A stretch of DNA of 64,000 nucleotides from Flavobacterium beibuense F44-8 (GCF_000769915.1 NZ_JRLV01000001.1:248001-312000), one strand, 5' to 3'; numbered from the stretch's first letter, positions 8,241-17,864 are shown. Notes: a model not told the origin generated them from the letters alone. Program-made: numbers and translations.

Positions 8241-9077
8241 TTATAGCTGTCTCTTGTAAATAGAGGCACTGTCGGCAAAAGTTTTAAGTTCTATTTTGGC
8301 GTCTCCATAAAAGCCTATTTCGGCTTTTCCTTTGGCAGTGATTATAGCTGTTTCGGCTGCCATAACGTTTGTGTTTGAATAGCCTTCTGCAACCAGTTCA
8401 AGATTTTTAACCGTAAATTTAGCTCCGGTAAACGAAGCGCTGTTGTCTACTCTTAACAAAGCGTTTAAAGCATCGCCTTCAATTACTGCTACACTTTCCT
8501 GATATAAGTCAAACTTAGAAGAGTTTGATGCTGCAACCAGCGCCTTGAGGTTAGCTTTTTTGCTTAACTCAAAAACACAATCATTTCCTTTATAATTTAT
8601 TTCGGCTTTGGTCTTATCATTAAGATATAAGCTAAAATTAGAAGTTTTTACGTTTAAGTAGGATTTAGAGTAATCAAAGTTTTTAACGGTAATAGTATCT
8701 ACCTCAAGGTCGGCAAGGGCATTGATAACAGTTTCATGCCTGCCCGTAACACTTTTAAGATTTTCGGTATAGGTTACCCTAACAATAAACTTGTCAAAAC
8801 GGGTAACATCTTTAGAGGTGAATATCCTTAGTGTACTTCCGTTTACATCTGTTTGAATAACTTCGTGCAGGTTGTCGTCTGCTTCAATCTCAATACCTTC
8901 TCCGGCACCTTTAACAAGAAAGATTTCTATGTTATCTTCCACTTCAATATTTTCAAAAGCTGTTACTTCCCTTTGGGAGACAGTAACATTTTTGGTTCCT
9001 TTTATTTTGTCTTTACGCTGGGCGAAAGCTGCTGTGCTAAGCAGTACAGAGAATACGATTATTATAAACTTTTTCAT
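8241..9077 (-). CDS. DUF2807 (head GIN) domain protein, secreted
   Basis: 278 aa. Signal peptide MKKFIIIVFSVLLSTAAFAQ, then a long beta-helix-like region of alternating short strands (ENIEVEDNIEIFLVKG, GSTLRIFTSKD, VRVTYTENLKSV). This is the DUF2807/GIN pattern seen in many Bacteroidota surface proteins of unknown role. A second DUF2807 protein is encoded at 9723-10445. Confidence 0.8.
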   Translation of the reverse strand: MKKFIIIVFSVLLSTAAFAQRKDKIKGTKNVTVSQREVTAFENIEVEDNIEIFLVKGAGEGIEIEADDNLHEVIQTDVNGSTLRIFTSKDVTRFDKFIVRVTYTENLKSVTGRHETVINALADLEVDTITVKNFDYSKSYLNVKTSNFSLYLNDKTKAEINYKGNDCVFELSKKANLKALVAASNSSKFDLYQESVAVIEGDALNALLRVDNSASFTGAKFTVKNLELVAEGYSNTNVMAAETAIITAKGKAEIGFYGDAKIELKTFADSASIYKRQL

Positions 9078-9117
9078 ATTATTATTTAGAAACGGTTTGT
9101 CGCAAATATATAAAAAA

Positions 9118-9137
9118 ACACCGGCGATGACCGGTGT
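9118..9137 (-). terminator. Terminator after the NTF2-like gene
   Basis: Stem ACACCGG/CCGGTGT with a 6-nt loop, followed on the minus strand by a T-run (complement of AAAAAAA). Confidence 0.8.
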
Positions 9138-9158
9138 TATAACGTAGTAAAGTATAAT

Positions 9159-9638
9159 TTATTCTGCGGGTTTATGCTCATAGCTAAGTATGCGCGACAT
9201 TTTCCACTTTCCGTTTTCCAAAATCCACAAGTGAGTGAATTTTGCCGTTCCGGTTTTTCTTTCCACACCGTTTTCTACAATATAGAATTCGTGGTCACCA
9301 CTAAGTATGGCTCCATATCCAAACATAGGATATACTTCAAAAGTGCTTAGTATTGGCTTACGCAGTATTTTTTGTGAACCGTTGCAAATGTGCTTGCGCA
9401 TATTTTCCATCAGCTTATCACAGCCTTTACTAATACCTCCCTTATCGTGATAAAATTCTACATCGTCAGTGAAAAAAGTTCTCGACTTTTCAAGGTCACA
9501 GGTGTTGTAGGCTTCAAATGCCAGGCTATCTAATGCAATTATTTTAATTTCCAGTTCTTTTTGTGTTTCGGGGAATTTGTCCTGAGCAGTAACAATGCCT
9601 GTTGTTAATGCAGCAATAAGGATGATTAATTTTTTCAT
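9159..9638 (-). CDS. Secreted DUF4440 / NTF2-like (SnoaL fold) protein
   Basis: About 159 aa from the ATG at 9638 (MKKLIILIAALTTGIVTAQ, a signal peptide). The rest matches the cone-shaped NTF2-like fold used by DUF4440 proteins: a helical start (ALDSLAFEAYNTCDLEKSRTF), then strands DVEFYHDKGG, HEFYIVENGVERKT, AKFTHLWILENGKWKMSRI. The role is unknown. The upstream open frame to 9686 has no better start and contains a TGATTGATGATTGATGA repeat. Confidence 0.75.
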   Translation of the reverse strand: MKKLIILIAALTTGIVTAQDKFPETQKELEIKIIALDSLAFEAYNTCDLEKSRTFFTDDVEFYHDKGGISKGCDKLMENMRKHICNGSQKILRKPILSTFEVYPMFGYGAILSGDHEFYIVENGVERKTGTAKFTHLWILENGKWKMSRILSYEHKPAE

Positions 9639-9681
9639 GACTGGTAGTTTTTTGATTGATGATTGATGAGGAAATAAAAAA

Positions 9682-9702
9682 AACACTGTGGTCAGCAGTG
9701 TT
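9682..9702 (-). terminator. Terminator of the DUF2807 lipoprotein gene
   Basis: Stem AACACTG/CAGTGTT with T-runs on both sides, 20 bp past the stop of the 240-aa gene. Confidence 0.8.
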
Positions 9703-9722
9703 TTTTAGAAATGGCCGGGAGG

Positions 9723-10445
9723 TTAATCCTGTTTTACAGTGCCCCCCGAAGAAGTATTTTTATTTACTGTTGCAGGATTTCCTGCAAATAATACCGATCC
9801 TCCGCTTGATGCTTCGGCATCAAGACTAGTACTTGTGTTAACCAAAACCGAACTACCACTTGAAGCTTCGGCGTTTGCAGCGTTTACCGCTAGGTCTTTA
9901 GCATTAAGGTTACTTCCGCTTGAAGCATCAGCTTCCAGTTTTTGAGCTTTTCCTTTTACTTTAAGGGAGCTTCCGCTACTTGATTCGGCTCTTACATTTA
10001 CAGCTTCTATGCTTACTTCAAGCTGACTGCCACTGCTGGAAGATAAACTCAGGTTTTCACTTTTAATAGTGTTTTTGCTAATAATATTAGCACCCGATGA
10101 TGAAGCTATTCTTTCTATAACCGGCATGGTAACTATAACCTTTTTAGAAGTTGCTTTTTGTATACCTACATCGGTTGTGATAACAAGTTCGCTGCCTTCA
10201 ATTTTTGTAGATATGTGTTCCTGTAAATTTTCGTCGGCTTCAACAGTTATTTTTTTTTGGTTTCCCTGTTCAATAACAACTTCGAGTCCGCGGTTACCTG
10301 ATACCGATGTGAAATTGCCATCGGCATTTCTTTCGGTGGTTACAACGTTACCGTCTCCGTTTATACCAAATCCGCAGGATGAGAATAATAAAGCGGTCAC
10401 TACGGCTATAACGGCTTTTGTGATATGGGTTATAATTTTTGTCAT
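9723..10445 (-). CDS. DUF2807 lipoprotein
   Basis: 240 aa. Lipoprotein signal with lipobox LLFSSC (Cys about 24). The mature part is Ser/Gly-rich and repetitive: ASSSGANI, LSSSSGSQLEV, AESSSGSSLKV, ADASSGSNLNA, AEASSGSSVLV, AEASSGGSVLF. The unit, about 18 aa long, is the GIN/DUF2807 beta-helix rung. It is the last gene of a probable operon PadR - PspC-domain protein - DUF2807, 22 bp after the PspC gene. A role in sensing or buffering envelope stress is inference. Confidence 0.82.
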   Translation of the reverse strand: MTKIITHITKAVIAVVTALLFSSCGFGINGDGNVVTTERNADGNFTSVSGNRGLEVVIEQGNQKKITVEADENLQEHISTKIEGSELVITTDVGIQKATSKKVIVTMPVIERIASSSGANIISKNTIKSENLSLSSSSGSQLEVSIEAVNVRAESSSGSSLKVKGKAQKLEADASSGSNLNAKDLAVNAANAEASSGSSVLVNTSTSLDAEASSGGSVLFAGNPATVNKNTSSGGTVKQD

Positions 10446-10467
10446 AATTCTGTTTTTTTTAGCTGGT

Positions 10468-12171
10468 TTAATTGATTGTGTCTTTTTGTTTGCCTTTTAT
10501 CTGGATACTTATATCAGTACTGCCATTAGATACTTCTATATGACCATGAGCTTCAAGATTCTTGTCTTCTTCGGTTCCCTCATCGTTAACTTCTTCTTCA
10601 GGACAGTCAAGACAGTTAAGATCATCACCATTTAACTGATACAAATGACTTTCATCATTATAAGGAATGTACAATGAGTAATCGCTCCTGTGGTAGTGCC
10701 TGATGCTTCTGTCAGCATTTATAATAGTACCTTCCGGTAGATATACATATATCTTAACTCTTTGACCCCTGAATTTGTTTTTCAAATCGGTAACCAAATA
10801 ATTGTCTAAAGTTAATTTATTTCCTTCTAAATCAAAATTATAGTTAACTTTTTCAGCTCTTTCTCTAGCGTCGCTTATAGAGCCTCCTTCGGCCACTTTT
10901 TCAACCTGTAGGTATGGAGTTTCGGCATCTGTTTTCATAAAGAATAACTGTACACTGTTTGAGAATATAAGGTTATTCCCCATTGTGTCCTGTGTAATTC
11001 TGAAATCAGTATTGCGGTCTACAGTTTTGGCATAAAACTCATTGAACCTAAATTTAATGTTCAAAGTATCTGTAGGACTAATCAGTATCAGTTCTTTTTT
11101 CATGACTTTACCATCATAAGCCACTTCGGTAGCCTGCCTGATACCTAAATATATTGAGAAAGCAATAGAAATAAGCCATATTCCTAATAAAGTATATTTG
11201 GTAACATTGCCTATAGGTTTAGGATTTTCTACCAGTATTTTAAGGCCTAAAAGGAACAGGAAGAAAAACGGTATACCTATAGTTAGTAGCCCAATTAAAG
11301 CTAAAACCCATAATGGCACCTCGGTATAATTAGCAAAGTTCATAACATCATGCCACGGTCCCCCGGGTAAGGCTGATGTAAACAAAACTGTGAAAAAGAA
11401 TATTATTAGCCCCCCAAGTGTTATGGCTGAAAATATAAGTATAATAGCCCCAATTACTTTTGAGATGGCTTTAAAAATAGCCATAAATACACTGCCTATA
11501 CCGTTACCTATTCTTTCGGCTCCGGTTTTTGCATCGTTTCCCAGTTTATTATAGTCTACATTTTGAAGTTTTGAGGAAATACTGTCTATTTCCTCACGAA
11601 CCTTTTTTTCGATATTGGAGATGTTTATCTGTTCGCCTTTCATTTCAAGTTTTTCGGTAGTGGTAATGGCTTTTGGTATAAGTATCCAAAGCAGGATATA
11701 AACCAGTAAGCTGGTACCGAATGAAATAAATGGAGAAATGATAAAGATTATTCTTACCCATAACGGATCTATCCTGAAGTAATGCCCAATACCCGCACAT
11801 ACACCCGCAATAATGCTTGATTCTCCGTCACGGTAAAACTTCCTTGTTTTGTGTTCCGGATTATAGTAGGTACTGCCCGAATATGATGATGAGCTTCCTG
11901 TGGTGTCTTCATCTATCTTGTAATCTTCCGGTTGTCCCATAATAGCAATAACTTCGTCTATTTCTCTAGTGCCTACAACCTGTTTGTCGTTTTTGATTTT
12001 GTCAGACAAAAGCTCCGCAATTCTGGCTTCAATATCATTCATGATCTCTTCTTTGCCGTCCGGAGACAGAGATCGTTTGATAGCATCAAAATAACGATTT
12101 AGTTTTTGATAGGCATCTTCGTCTATATGAAAGAAAAAGCCTCCTAAATTTATACTTACTGTTCTGTTCAT
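10468..12171 (-). CDS. PspC domain-containing membrane protein
   Basis: 567 aa. The N-terminal 90 residues are a small helical domain that includes DIEARIAELL. Near residues 110-175 is a PspC domain (FYRDGESSIIAGVCAGIGHYF, then RIDPLWVRIIFII and two hydrophobic stretches). Several more TM segments follow (about 230-340). A long soluble C-terminus of beta strands ends in an acidic region (CLDCPEEEVNDEGTEED). It overlaps the PadR gene by 4 nt (ATGA), so the two are translationally coupled. PspC/PadR pairs like this are common in Bacteroidota. Confidence 0.85.
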   Translation of the reverse strand: MNRTVSINLGGFFFHIDEDAYQKLNRYFDAIKRSLSPDGKEEIMNDIEARIAELLSDKIKNDKQVVGTREIDEVIAIMGQPEDYKIDEDTTGSSSSYSGSTYYNPEHKTRKFYRDGESSIIAGVCAGIGHYFRIDPLWVRIIFIISPFISFGTSLLVYILLWILIPKAITTTEKLEMKGEQINISNIEKKVREEIDSISSKLQNVDYNKLGNDAKTGAERIGNGIGSVFMAIFKAISKVIGAIILIFSAITLGGLIIFFFTVLFTSALPGGPWHDVMNFANYTEVPLWVLALIGLLTIGIPFFFLFLLGLKILVENPKPIGNVTKYTLLGIWLISIAFSIYLGIRQATEVAYDGKVMKKELILISPTDTLNIKFRFNEFYAKTVDRNTDFRITQDTMGNNLIFSNSVQLFFMKTDAETPYLQVEKVAEGGSISDARERAEKVNYNFDLEGNKLTLDNYLVTDLKNKFRGQRVKIYVYLPEGTIINADRSIRHYHRSDYSLYIPYNDESHLYQLNGDDLNCLDCPEEEVNDEGTEEDKNLEAHGHIEVSNGSTDISIQIKGKQKDTIN

Positions 12172-12506
12172 GACTGTGAGTTTTGACTTGTGATTACGTT
12201 TACTGCGTCGGACAATTCTGTCCAGGTGATACTTAGTTCTTTTAAAAATTCTTTGCCTTCATCGGTTAAACCGTAGTATTTTCTTGGTGGCCCCGATGTT
12301 GATTCTTCCCAGCGATAGCTTAGAAGTCCGTCGTTTTTAAGCCTGGTAAGTAAAGGGTAAACTGTGCCCTCTACCACCAGCATCTTTGCGTTTTTTAAGG
12401 TATCAAGAATTTCTGATGTATAAGCATCTTTCTCTTTTAAAATGGAAAGGATGCAAAATTCCAGTACCCCTTTACGCATTTGCGCCTTTGTGTTTTCAAT
12501 GTTCAT
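12168..12506 (-). CDS. PadR family transcriptional regulator
   Basis: 112 aa, a winged-helix protein with the PadR signature: FCILSILKEKDAYTSEILDTL, then VEGTVYPLLTRLKNDGLLSYRWEESTSGPPRKYYGLTDEGK. It is the first gene of the PspC/DUF2807 operon and probably represses its own promoter, as PadR proteins usually do. The leader upstream carries a 7-bp tandem repeat. Confidence 0.92.
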   Translation of the reverse strand: MNIENTKAQMRKGVLEFCILSILKEKDAYTSEILDTLKNAKMLVVEGTVYPLLTRLKNDGLLSYRWEESTSGPPRKYYGLTDEGKEFLKELSITWTELSDAVNVITSQNSQS

Positions 12507-12542
12507 AAGACTCCTGTGTTTTAATTGAACTGTTCATTTTTT

Positions 12543-12578
12543 GATCGATGATTGATGATTGATGATTGATGATGATTG
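12543..12578. repeat. Short tandem repeat, unit GATGATT
   Basis: About five units of GATGATT in the leader of the PadR operon. A shorter run of the same unit (TGATTGATGATTGATGA) lies at about 9652-9670 before another gene of the neighbourhood. Length variation could alter promoter spacing, which is inference. Confidence 0.75.
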
Positions 12579-12599
12579 AAATAGGGTTGGCTGATTTGT

Positions 12600-13052
12600 T
12601 TATTTTATAAATTTTATTGTCAAAGGGTAATTGTAATTTTCCCCGTTACTGTTTCTTACTGATGCATACATTATTAAAAAGAATTCCAAAACTTTCATTG
12701 CTATCAGGATTAGTACTGCTAATATAGCTATGGTTGCAATGCCAGTTATTTTTTTGGCACTAAACTGTTGGTGTACAAAATGAAGTTCATTAACAGCATT
12801 AAAGCTTAAATCACTTAGTGTAGTATATAGTAAAAGTGGTATGGCTATAATGATAAGTAGTAATGAGTATAGAAAAAGACTAAGCTGAAAGTTTATTATT
12901 TGTTTACCATTATAGTCTACAAATTTTGAATCCTGCTTTTTAAGGCTCCATATTAACGTAGGGAATATAAAGTTTCCAAACGGTATAAAATACTGAGTAT
13001 ATGCACTAAGTTGCATCAATATGGCTGTGTTTCGGTTTGCTGTGGTTTCCAT
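12600..13052 (-). CDS. DUF4870 domain membrane protein
   Basis: 150 aa with three to four TM helices. The arrangement LMQLSAYTQYFIPFGNFIFPTLIWSLKKQDSKFVDYNGKQIINFQLS is the DUF4870 (Tic20-like) N-terminus. Function unknown. The gene lies 94 bp upstream of the PadR operon in the same direction. Confidence 0.8.
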   Translation of the reverse strand: METTANRNTAILMQLSAYTQYFIPFGNFIFPTLIWSLKKQDSKFVDYNGKQIINFQLSLFLYSLLLIIIAIPLLLYTTLSDLSFNAVNELHFVHQQFSAKKITGIATIAILAVLILIAMKVLEFFLIMYASVRNSNGENYNYPLTIKFIK

Positions 13053-13208
13053 AGTATATGGGTATGTCTATTAATATTCTATGCAAATATATGTTTAAAA
13101 GAAGGTATTGTGCAATACAAAGTACCTAAAATTAACATAATTTTAACAAATCAAAAAAGATAGAATATTCACTATTTAATTGTTATATTCGCATGTAAAC
13201 CAACTACT

Positions 13209-13661
13209 ATGAACTTCACACCATCTAAACTCAATACCTTTTTAATGGTAAAATTACCTTCGGCCTATTTATGTGGGGTGAGGGTAAAACACATTACAAA
13301 AGAGCAGTGCGTAGTAAAAGTAAGGCACCGCTGGATGAACCAAAATCCGTTTAACTCTATGTATTTTGCCGTTCAGGCTATGGCTGCCGAATTAACTACA
13401 GGAGCCCTAGTAATGTATCATATACAAAATAGCGGTAAAAAAATATCAATGCTCGTAGCAAACAATAAAGGGAATTTTACCAAAAAGGCTAAGGGACTTA
13501 TAACCTTTACCAGTAATGATGGTAACCTTATCGAGGAGATGATTCATAAAGCTATTGAAACGGGAGAGGGGCAAACCTTCTGGATGAAGTCAATAGGGAC
13601 AGATGAGGCAGGAGATCAGGTCTCTCAAATGGAGTTTGAATGGAGTATTAAGGTTAAATAA
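13209..13661 (+). CDS. DUF4442 hotdog-fold thioesterase-like protein
   Basis: 150 aa. The hotdog pattern is visible: a short N-terminal helix, GVRVKHITKEQCVVKVRHRW, the PFNSMYFAVQAMAAELTTGALV helix, and long strands to the end. DUF4442 proteins are relatives of PaaI/acyl-CoA thioesterases. The substrate is unknown. Confidence 0.78.
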   Translation: MNFTPSKLNTFLMVKLPSAYLCGVRVKHITKEQCVVKVRHRWMNQNPFNSMYFAVQAMAAELTTGALVMYHIQNSGKKISMLVANNKGNFTKKAKGLITFTSNDGNLIEEMIHKAIETGEGQTFWMKSIGTDEAGDQVSQMEFEWSIKVK

Positions 13662-13753
13662 TTTGTAAGGATAAAATCACAAAATTCAGTTAAAGCTTTT
13701 TTGTTTAACTTTTATTTAAATAATCAGGTTTTAACTTTGTTAAAAAAGCAACT

Positions 13754-14662
13754 ATGAGAGTTTTGATAACCGGTGCTACCGGGCTAGTAGGAAACGAACT
13801 GGTTTCTTTACTGCTTAACAGAGGTATTCAAATAAACTATCTTACCACATCAAAAAGCAAAATAAGAAAAGATGATTCTTATTCAGGGTTTTATTGGAAT
13901 CCTGAAAAAGGAGTTATAGATGAGGATTGTATTAATGGAGTTGATGTTATAATTCATCTGGCAGGTGCTCCTATCGCTAAACGATGGACAGAGAGTTATA
14001 AAAAAGAAATATTAAACAGCAGGACTGCAACTACAAATATGCTCTATGATTTACTTAAGAGCAAGGAGAATAATGTGCACCAGTTTATAAGTGCATCGGC
14101 AATAGGAATATACCCAGACAGTATGGATGAGGTTTACTCTGAAGATAATACAGGGGTAGACGATTCTTTCGTTGGAAAGGTAGTTGAAAAGTGGGAAGAA
14201 GCGGTAAACAGTATTAAAGAACTAAAAATAAGGGTAGCCAAAATAAGAATTGGACTTGTGCTTTCGGCTAAAGGCGGTATGCTTGCAGAGCTGGCAAAGC
14301 CCGTTAGTTATGGCGTGGGCTCAGCGTTTGGTTCGGGTAAGCAAATACAATCCTGGATTCATATAGAGGATTTGGTAGAGATATTTTTCTATGTATTGAA
14401 TAATGAAATGGAGGGTGTATTCAATGCCGTGGCTCCTTATCCTGTTAGTCAAAATGATTTGGTAAAATGTGTGGCTAAGGTTTTAAAAAAGCCTTACTTT
14501 ATGCCTAATGTGCCTAAGTTTATAATGAAAATGATGCTTGGGGATATGAGTATGCTAATGTTTACAAGTCAGAATGTCAGCGCAAAAAAAATAATAGCGA
14601 CAGGGTATCAGTTTAAATTCCTATCGTTAGAAAAAGCAATAGCTAACGAATTAGTAAAATAA
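13754..14662 (+). CDS. TIGR01777 family NAD-dependent epimerase/dehydratase (SDR39U1-like)
   Basis: 302 aa. It begins with the Rossmann motif ITGATGLVGNEL and the typical family stretch VIIHLAGAPIAKRWTESYKKEI. Next come SASAIGIYP (active-site region), a conserved RIGLVLSAKGGML, and SWIHIEDLVEI, all hallmarks of TIGR01777 proteins. Reaction unknown. Own terminator downstream. Confidence 0.92.
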   Translation: MRVLITGATGLVGNELVSLLLNRGIQINYLTTSKSKIRKDDSYSGFYWNPEKGVIDEDCINGVDVIIHLAGAPIAKRWTESYKKEILNSRTATTNMLYDLLKSKENNVHQFISASAIGIYPDSMDEVYSEDNTGVDDSFVGKVVEKWEEAVNSIKELKIRVAKIRIGLVLSAKGGMLAELAKPVSYGVGSAFGSGKQIQSWIHIEDLVEIFFYVLNNEMEGVFNAVAPYPVSQNDLVKCVAKVLKKPYFMPNVPKFIMKMMLGDMSMLMFTSQNVSAKKIIATGYQFKFLSLEKAIANELVK

Positions 14663-14663
14663 A

Positions 14664-14690
14664 AAAACCTCCTGTTTCGCAGGAGGTTTT
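14664..14690. terminator. Bidirectional terminator
   Basis: ACCTCCTG/CAGGAGGT stem flanked by A-run and T-run, shared by the convergent epimerase and YceI genes. Confidence 0.9.
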
Positions 14691-14711
14691 TATTTTTAAT
14701 GATAAAAGCTA

Positions 14712-15383
14712 TTATTTAGCAGCTTTTACATTTACTTTAATTTCAATTTCATCATCTACATATTTGTCACCCAGGTTGTCAAATATACTTTTAGATGAGT
14801 AGTTTACTTTCCATAAAGTTCTGTCAATTTTAAAGCTTTCGCTTACAAGAGTAACAGCCTCCGGAGTAACTGTAATAGTTGCAGGGAATTTAATGTTTTT
14901 AGTAGTTTCCTTAAGTGTAAGGTTACCTTCTACCATTGTTTTACCTTCTTCCTGAGTGATACCTGTAATTTCAAAAGTACCTGTAGGGTATTTGTTTACG
15001 TTAAAGAAGTGGTCTGCGGTTTCTTCTTTCCCTAAACCTTTAAGGTGTCCTTCAAGATCCTCTTTACCGTTACCTGCCTCAAGATCGGTTACAGTGATAG
15101 AGTTCATGTCTAAAGTAAATTTACCAGACTCAACAGAATCATTTTTTACGGCAAACTCACCTTCACTGATTTTAATTGTACCTGTATGCTTTCCTGTTGG
15201 TTTAGAACCAGTCCAGTCAATTACAGACTCTTCAGTGTTAACATTGTATTTTACGGCTTCAGCAGTAGCTTCTTTAGCTTCAACTGCTTCTGTTGTTTCT
15301 GCATTTTCTGTATTATCTTTTTTACAAGATACAGTTAGAGCAAGTGAAGCACATAACATAAGTAGGGTAAACTTGTTTTTCAT
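14712..15383 (-). CDS. YceI family lipoprotein
   Basis: 223 aa. Lipoprotein signal with lipobox ALTVSC (Cys about 20), a Glu/Ala-rich linker, then a lipocalin-like YceI domain (YNVNTEESVIDWTGSKPTGKHTGTIKISEG ... FKIDRTLWKVNYSSKS). YceI proteins bind polyprenoid lipids in the periplasm. Here the protein is predicted to be anchored to a membrane. Confidence 0.9.
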   Translation of the reverse strand: MKNKFTLLMLCASLALTVSCKKDNTENAETTEAVEAKEATAEAVKYNVNTEESVIDWTGSKPTGKHTGTIKISEGEFAVKNDSVESGKFTLDMNSITVTDLEAGNGKEDLEGHLKGLGKEETADHFFNVNKYPTGTFEITGITQEEGKTMVEGNLTLKETTKNIKFPATITVTPEAVTLVSESFKIDRTLWKVNYSSKSIFDNLGDKYVDDEIEIKVNVKAAK

Positions 15384-15450
15384 ATTATTTTAATTAGATG
15401 AATAATAGATGCAAATCTAAACAAATTCCTTAAAAAATAAATGTGACAAT

Positions 15451-15482
15451 TTGACATTTATATCTATTTGGCAATACATTTG
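15451..15482 (+). promoter_or_regulatory. Probable grpE-dnaJ promoter
   Basis: TTGACA at 15451 and TACATTTG (TAnnTTTG) at 15475-15482 with a 21-bp spacer, slightly longer than usual. Its position rules out the upstream in-frame grpE start at 15468. Confidence 0.6.
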
Positions 15483-15506
15483 CATTCGGTTTTTCACTAT
15501 ATAATA

Positions 15507-16088
15507 ATGTTTAAGAAAATATTCAAAAATATGAGCCAGGAAAATTCAGAAAATGCTGAAAAAGATTTAACACAGGAAAATGTGATTAATGAGAGTGAAG
15601 AAACAGTAAATGAAGGTATTGCCTCTGCCGAAGAGTTAACCGAAGAAGAGAAGCTTAAGGAAGAGCTGGCTAAAGAAAAAGATAAGTTTTTAAGACTGTT
15701 TGCAGAATTTGAAAACTATAAAAAAAGAACATCAAAAGAAAGAATAGATCTTTTTAAAACTGCCAATCAGGAAGTACTGCAGGCTATGTTGCCGGTACTT
15801 GACGATTTTGACAGGGCGATGGCTCAAATTTCAAAAACTGAGGATGAGGTAATGCTAAAAGGAGTAGAGCTTATACATAATAAGCTTAAAGATACGTTAG
15901 TATCTAAAGGTCTTGAATTAGTTGATATTAAAATTGGTGACGATTTTAATGCAGATTATGCAGAGGCTATTACTCAAATACCTGCCCCAAGTGAAGAACT
16001 TAAAGGGAAAGTGGTTGATGTAGTGGAAAAAGGTTACAAGCTTGGAGAAAAAATTATCCGTTTCCCTAAAGTGGTTATAGGTAACTAA
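15507..16088 (+). CDS. grpE: Nucleotide exchange factor GrpE
   Basis: 193 aa from the ATG at 15507; a later ATG at 15528 (MSQENSE) is equally possible. The acidic N-terminus leads into the long coiled coil ([29 protein letters not shown]). The C-terminal beta wing holds [39 protein letters not shown]. GrpE releases ADP from DnaK. It sits 31 bp upstream of dnaJ, as usual in this phylum, without dnaK in the window. Confidence 0.95.
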   Translation: MFKKIFKNMSQENSENAEKDLTQENVINESEETVNEGIASAEELTEEEKLKEELAKEKDKFLRLFAEFENYKKRTSKERIDLFKTANQEVLQAMLPVLDDFDRAMAQISKTEDEVMLKGVELIHNKLKDTLVSKGLELVDIKIGDDFNADYAEAITQIPAPSEELKGKVVDVVEKGYKLGEKIIRFPKVVIGN

Positions 16089-16119
16089 TTTTAAGGAACA
16101 GAAAAAAGCAAACACAAGG

Positions 16120-17244
16120 ATGAAAAAAGATTATTACGAAATACTTAGTATTGAAAGGACTGCTACTACAGAGCAGATAAAAAAGGCTTACCGAAAGAAG
16201 GCTATAGAGTATCACCCTGACAAAAACCCTGGTAACAAAGAGGCTGAGGAAAATTTCAAACTCGCTGCTGAGGCTTATGAGATTCTTAGTGACCCTAATA
16301 AAAAAGCCCGTTACGATCAATATGGTCATGCTGCTTTTGAAAATGGTGGCTTTGGCGGTGGCGGTGGTATGAATATGGATGACATATTCAGTCAGTTTGG
16401 CGATATCTTCGGGAGTGCTTTCGGCGGAGGATTTAGCGGCTTTGGTGGTTTCGGTGGTGGTGGAGGCCAGCGCAGAATGAAAGGAAGTAACCTTCGTATA
16501 AAAGTAAAACTTACCCTTGAAGAGATTGCTAACGGTGTAGAAAAGAAAATCAAGGTTAAGCGTAAAATACAGGCGCATGGAGTTAGTTTTAAAACCTGTC
16601 CTACCTGTAATGGTACCGGTCAGGTAATGAAAGTTACTAATACCATATTAGGTAGAATGCAAACTGCTTCAAGCTGTCACTCATGTGGCGGTACCGGTCA
16701 GATCATTGAATCTAAGCCAAACCATGCCGATGCTCAGGGTATGATAATGGAAGATGATACCGTTTCAATCAAAATACCTGCAGGTGTTGCAGATGGTATG
16801 CAGCTTAAAGTTTCAGGCAAGGGTAACGATGCACCGGGGAACAACAGTATACCTGGTGATTTAATTGTTGCTATTGAAGAAATAGAGCACGAAACATTAA
16901 AACGTGAAGGTGAAAACCTGCATTTGGATCTTTATATTAGTTTTGCGGAGGCAGCTTTAGGTACTAATAAGGATATCGATACTGTAAACGGAAAGGTTAG
17001 AATTAAGCTTGAAGAAGGTATTCAGTCTGGTAAAATATTGAGACTTAAAGGTAAGGGTGTACCTAGTATAAACAGCTACGGAAGCGGGGATTTACTGGTA
17101 CATGTTAATGTATGGACACCTAAAAAACTGACTAAAGAACAAAAGCAGTTTTTTGAAAATTCATTAACTGACGAAAACTTTACTCCTAGTCCTGAAAAAT
17201 CAGATAAATCTTTTTTTGAAAAAGTTAAAGATATGTTTTCGTAA
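16120..17244 (+). CDS. dnaJ: Molecular chaperone DnaJ
   Basis: 374 aa. J domain at residues 3-67 with HPD (YHPDKNPGN), then a Gly/Phe-rich linker ([13 protein letters not shown]). The zinc region is reduced: I count only two CxxCxGxG-type repeats (CPTCNGTG and CHSCGGTG) where canonical type I DnaJ has four. The C-terminal substrate domains I/II and the dimerisation tail follow. The reduced zinc region is common in Bacteroidota DnaJ. It acts with DnaK and GrpE in protein folding. Confidence 0.95.
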   Translation: MKKDYYEILSIERTATTEQIKKAYRKKAIEYHPDKNPGNKEAEENFKLAAEAYEILSDPNKKARYDQYGHAAFENGGFGGGGGMNMDDIFSQFGDIFGSAFGGGFSGFGGFGGGGGQRRMKGSNLRIKVKLTLEEIANGVEKKIKVKRKIQAHGVSFKTCPTCNGTGQVMKVTNTILGRMQTASSCHSCGGTGQIIESKPNHADAQGMIMEDDTVSIKIPAGVADGMQLKVSGKGNDAPGNNSIPGDLIVAIEEIEHETLKREGENLHLDLYISFAEAALGTNKDIDTVNGKVRIKLEEGIQSGKILRLKGKGVPSINSYGSGDLLVHVNVWTPKKLTKEQKQFFENSLTDENFTPSPEKSDKSFFEKVKDMFS

Positions 17245-17270
17245 TTTAAGATAAATTTATATATTTGAAA

Positions 17271-17298
17271 TTCACTAGGTAACTAGTGGATTTTTCTT
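17271..17298 (+). terminator. First terminator after dnaJ
   Basis: Stem TTCACTAG/CTAGTGGA with loop GTAA, then TTTTTCTTTTT. Confidence 0.8.
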
Positions 17299-17314
17299 TT
17301 TCATAGCAATTTTT

Positions 17315-17347
17315 CCCATCCTTATGCCAATAGGGGTGGGTTTTTTT
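17315..17347 (+). terminator. Second terminator after dnaJ
   Basis: Stem CCCATCC/GGGTGGG with a 12-nt loop and an 8-nt T-run. It is a tandem terminator with the one at 17271. Confidence 0.75.
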
Positions 17348-17382
17348 ATTTATCTTTATAACGCATCAAATACTGTTTTATT

Positions 17383-17838
17383 ATGAAGAAAAATATTATT
17401 AAATCAATTTTTGTCCTTAGTGTAGCAATATTTCTTACAAGTTGCGGAAAAGATAAAACCAATAAAGTACACTGTGGTGTTGAAATGTCGGCATTTCAGG
17501 CTATGGAGCTTAAAAAAATAGGTAATGGTGGTTATACCTTTTCTGATGACGATAAAAAATTAGCTGCAGATATTATCGAAACCTTAAAAGGGCTTTTTGA
17601 TAACAAATACGACATCAATTTAGGTTTTATAGAAAGAGATGATCAAAAAATAAGCCTTTATGTAATTGTGCCGGATGATGAGGAAGTGATTGATAAAGTA
17701 AGTTGCTATTTGATGCAGCATGATTTTGATGGCAGATTGCCTGAAACAAGAAACCTGTTGTTTTATACAGATTCTTATGATAAAATTCTGATAGGTATCA
17801 AAACCGATACTTCTGCAGAAGAAGAAAGTGCAGAGTAA
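17383..17838 (+). CDS. Hypothetical lipoprotein
   Basis: 151 aa with lipobox FLTSC (Cys about 21). The mature domain is mixed alpha/beta with four further cysteines possible for disulfides. No family recognised. It has its own promoter space after tandem terminators and a terminator downstream, so it is an independent gene. Confidence 0.7.
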   Translation: MKKNIIKSIFVLSVAIFLTSCGKDKTNKVHCGVEMSAFQAMELKKIGNGGYTFSDDDKKLAADIIETLKGLFDNKYDINLGFIERDDQKISLYVIVPDDEEVIDKVSCYLMQHDFDGRLPETRNLLFYTDSYDKILIGIKTDTSAEEESAE

Positions 17839-17864
17839 TAACAAGATATAAAATTATTTAAAGG

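Noticed and set aside
9739..10635. Long plus-strand open frames opposite the DUF2807 and PspC genes
   Set aside because: They mirror Ser-rich repeat codons of the real minus-strand genes and lack starts, promoters and domain patterns.
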